Below are positions 23,954 to 25,572 of a DNA stretch of 25,572 bases, piece after piece (the first letter of the stretch is position 1; each line of letters starts with the position of its first letter). Where the stretch lies: NCBI GenBank assembly GCA_905193085.1, contig CAJJNI010000007.1:1-25572 (forward strand). Reading direction: 5' to 3'. Under the pieces are notes generated by a model, which saw nothing but the letters and a program-made list of their open reading frames with translations, was not told the DNA's origin and ran no database searches. The stretch is from an uncultured Lachnospiraceae bacterium (GTDB taxonomy: Bacteria; Bacillota; Clostridia; Lachnospirales; Lachnospiraceae). The position numbers and the translations under genes were made by a program.

Positions 23954-24838
23954 ATGGATCAGGCAGAACAGCTTAGAAATATAGTCAGAATGAACAATCA
24001 GACGCAGAGTTCTAAGAAAGTTGCAAGAGTAATTACAGTTACAAGTGGAAAAGGCGGAGTTGGAAAGTCAAATATGTCAGTTAATCTTGCATTGCAGCTT
24101 CGTAAACTCGGAAAAAGTGTGTTGATTTTTGATGCCGATTTTGGACTTGCCAATATCGAAGTATTATTTGGTGCAATCCCACAATTTAATTTAGGCGATG
24201 TAATTTACCGCGATAAAAACATAAAAGATGTGATAACAACAGGTCCGATGGATATAAAATTTATATCAGGAGGAACAGGAATTGACGGTCTTGGAAATCT
24301 TGGAAAAGAACAGATACAGAAATTAGTTACAAATCTTGCAGAATTAGACAGTCTTGCAGATATAATAATAATAGATACAGGTGCCGGAATATCAGACAGT
24401 GTGTTGGATTTTGTCATGTCAGGGTCAGAAGTTGTTCTTGTAACAACACCAGAGCCTACATCAATAACAGACTCATATTCACTGTTAAAGGCAATAAACA
24501 GAAATAAAGATTATGATAAATCAAATCTGAGAATAAGAGTTGCCGTAAATAAGGTATCTTCACAAAACGAAGGTAAGGCACTTTTCAGTAAATTAAATGT
24601 TGTTGTTCAGAGATTTTTAGACCTGTCTATAGAATATCTTGGAGCAATACCAATGGATGAAAGTATTTACAAAGCTGTAATGCAACAGAGTCCTGTTTCT
24701 TTAAAATTCCCAAATTCAAAAGCCACAAGAGCATATGAAGACATCGCCAGAATAATTATAAGTGGTGATGAAGGGGAAACAGAAACAAAACGGGGAATAG
24801 CACAGTTATTTTCAAGTTTTATAAGAAAAAAAAGATAG
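23954..24838 (+). CDS. flhG: Flagellar number regulator FlhG (MinD-type ATPase; YlxH/FleN)
   Basis: FlhG is a MinD-like ATPase that stimulates FlhF and limits flagellar number. The 294-residue product begins with DQAEQLRNIV (residues 2-11), matching the known activator helix DQAxxLR that triggers FlhF GTP hydrolysis. The deviant Walker A GKGGVGKS is at residues 32-39, with the signature lysines 33 and 38. DADFGLANIEVLFG follows. A C-terminal amphipathic stretch (IAQLFSSFIRKKR) could bind membrane. A GGGAGG site lies inside the end of flhF, and 3 bp separate the genes. Confidence 0.95.
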   Translation: MDQAEQLRNIVRMNNQTQSSKKVARVITVTSGKGGVGKSNMSVNLALQLRKLGKSVLIFDADFGLANIEVLFGAIPQFNLGDVIYRDKNIKDVITTGPMDIKFISGGTGIDGLGNLGKEQIQKLVTNLAELDSLADIIIIDTGAGISDSVLDFVMSGSEVVLVTTPEPTSITDSYSLLKAINRNKDYDKSNLRIRVAVNKVSSQNEGKALFSKLNVVVQRFLDLSIEYLGAIPMDESIYKAVMQQSPVSLKFPNSKATRAYEDIARIIISGDEGETETKRGIAQLFSSFIRKKR

Positions 24839-24861
24839 TCTAAGAAAAGGAGAGGGATTAA

Positions 24862-25572
24862 ATGGCACAAGATATGTTTACTATTGGAGATAAAATAGAA
24901 ATTGTAGAAAGCAGTGCAGTTCATAATGGAATAGTGGATGATAATAATGACCCTGTCCTTGTTAGTCAGATATATGATATAATTGACAGCGATCATTTAC
25001 AATTGGAAATGCCATTCAGAGGCACGCAGATTGTTCTGTTAAATACAAGAGTAAGATATCAGATTTGCATATATACTTCGCATGGCCTGTTTAAAACTAC
25101 AGTTCAGGTAACAGACAGATTTAAACAGGAAAATCACTACATAGCTGCAGTTGAAGTTAAGAGTGCATTTAAGCGTGTGCAAAGAAGAGAATATTTTCGT
25201 CTGGAAAAACTTTTAGAGATTAAATACCGTTATCTTACGGAAGAAGAGACTCAGAAGATGACTACACAGGAAATAATTGATAACGAAGATCCTCTTGTTG
25301 AGTATAAAGCTGCAATAGCGGTAGATTTAAGTGGTGGTGGAGCCCGGCTTGTTATGAATCAGAAATGCAAAAAAGATGATATGATAATGGTTAAATTTGC
25401 TATAGCCGGTGAAGGAGAAGAAATAAATTTTGTGGCGCGGGTAATAACATCAACGCAGATGAAAATGGATACATCACAATATGAAAATCGTGTTAAATTC
25501 ATTAAAGTAAAAGAAAATCAGAGAGAAAAAATTATTCGCTATATTTTTGAAGAAGAAAGAAAAATGCGATTT
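24862..25572 (+). CDS. PilZ-domain c-di-GMP effector, YcgR-like flagellar brake (3'-truncated)
   Basis: The frame opens at ATG 24862 after an AGGAGAGGG site and runs 237 codons to the window edge without a stop, so the C terminus is missing. The N-terminal half (about residues 1-105) is beta-rich and fits a YcgR N-terminal domain. The PilZ domain starts with RREYFR (c-di-GMP-binding RxxxR, about residues 107-113) and has the second motif DLSGGG. Both binding elements are intact. By family, it should slow or bias the motor at high c-di-GMP. Its place at the end of the flhFG block supports a motility role. The name YcgR/DgrA/YpfA is by similarity only. Confidence 0.88.
   Translation, partial: MAQDMFTIGDKIEIVESSAVHNGIVDDNNDPVLVSQIYDIIDSDHLQLEMPFRGTQIVLLNTRVRYQICIYTSHGLFKTTVQVTDRFKQENHYIAAVEVKSAFKRVQRREYFRLEKLLEIKYRYLTEEETQKMTTQEIIDNEDPLVEYKAAIAVDLSGGGARLVMNQKCKKDDMIMVKFAIAGEGEEINFVARVITSTQMKMDTSQYENRVKFIKVKENQREKIIRYIFEEERKMRF

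Overview
The window is one continuous block of a flagellar (fla/che-type) operon from a low-GC Gram-positive bacterium, all on the + strand. The gene order (codY - flgBC-fliEFGHIJ - MotE-like - fliK-flgD - TIGR02530-type protein - flgE-flbD-motAB-fliLM-fliY-cheY-fliOPQR-flhBAFG - PilZ protein), AT-rich coding, strong AGGAGG-type ribosome binding sites and a FliM/FliY switch without a separate fliN fit a motile Clostridia member. Gene order and protein character suggest Lachnospiraceae (Roseburia/Agathobacter/Butyrivibrio-like), but that assignment is inference from memory of such loci.

Layout. 1-312 is the 3' end of codY, closed by an intrinsic terminator (345-389). A sigma-A-like promoter (444-472) then starts the flagellar operon. 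527-7762 encodes the proximal rod (flgB, flgC), rod/MS-ring junction (fliE), MS ring (fliF), rotor (fliG), export ATPase complex (fliH, fliI, fliJ) and a MotE-like membrane protein. A non-coding stretch (7763-8057) holds an unusual element of about 170 bp built from nested inverted repeats. 8058-12080 encodes hook-length control (fliK), hook cap (flgD, with an unusual C-terminal extension), a conserved flagellar-operon protein and the hook (flgE). After a second intergenic hairpin (12111-12143) come flbD/swrD, the stator genes motA and motB, fliL, the switch proteins fliM and fliY, the response regulator cheY, the export gate fliO-fliP-fliQ-fliR-flhB-flhA, and the placement/number GTPase-ATPase pair flhF-flhG. 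The window ends inside a PilZ (YcgR-like) c-di-GMP effector gene.

How it works together. The rod, MS ring and C ring form the basal body. FliH/I/J and the FliOPQR-FlhAB gate export rod and hook subunits, with FliK and FlhB switching substrate class. MotA/MotB drive rotation. CheY-P docks on the LSQDEI-type N termini of both FliM and FliY, and FliY also carries two intact CheC-type phosphatase motifs to remove the phosphate. FlhF/FlhG set the site and number of flagella, and the PilZ protein probably brakes the motor when c-di-GMP is high. Genes are tightly packed, several overlap, and no terminator with a U-run is visible inside the operon. Most of the window is conventional. The points that merit attention are the 7823-7990 element, the FlgD extension, the FliY tandem-repeat linker, the FlhF motif change and the intergenic hairpin before flbD.
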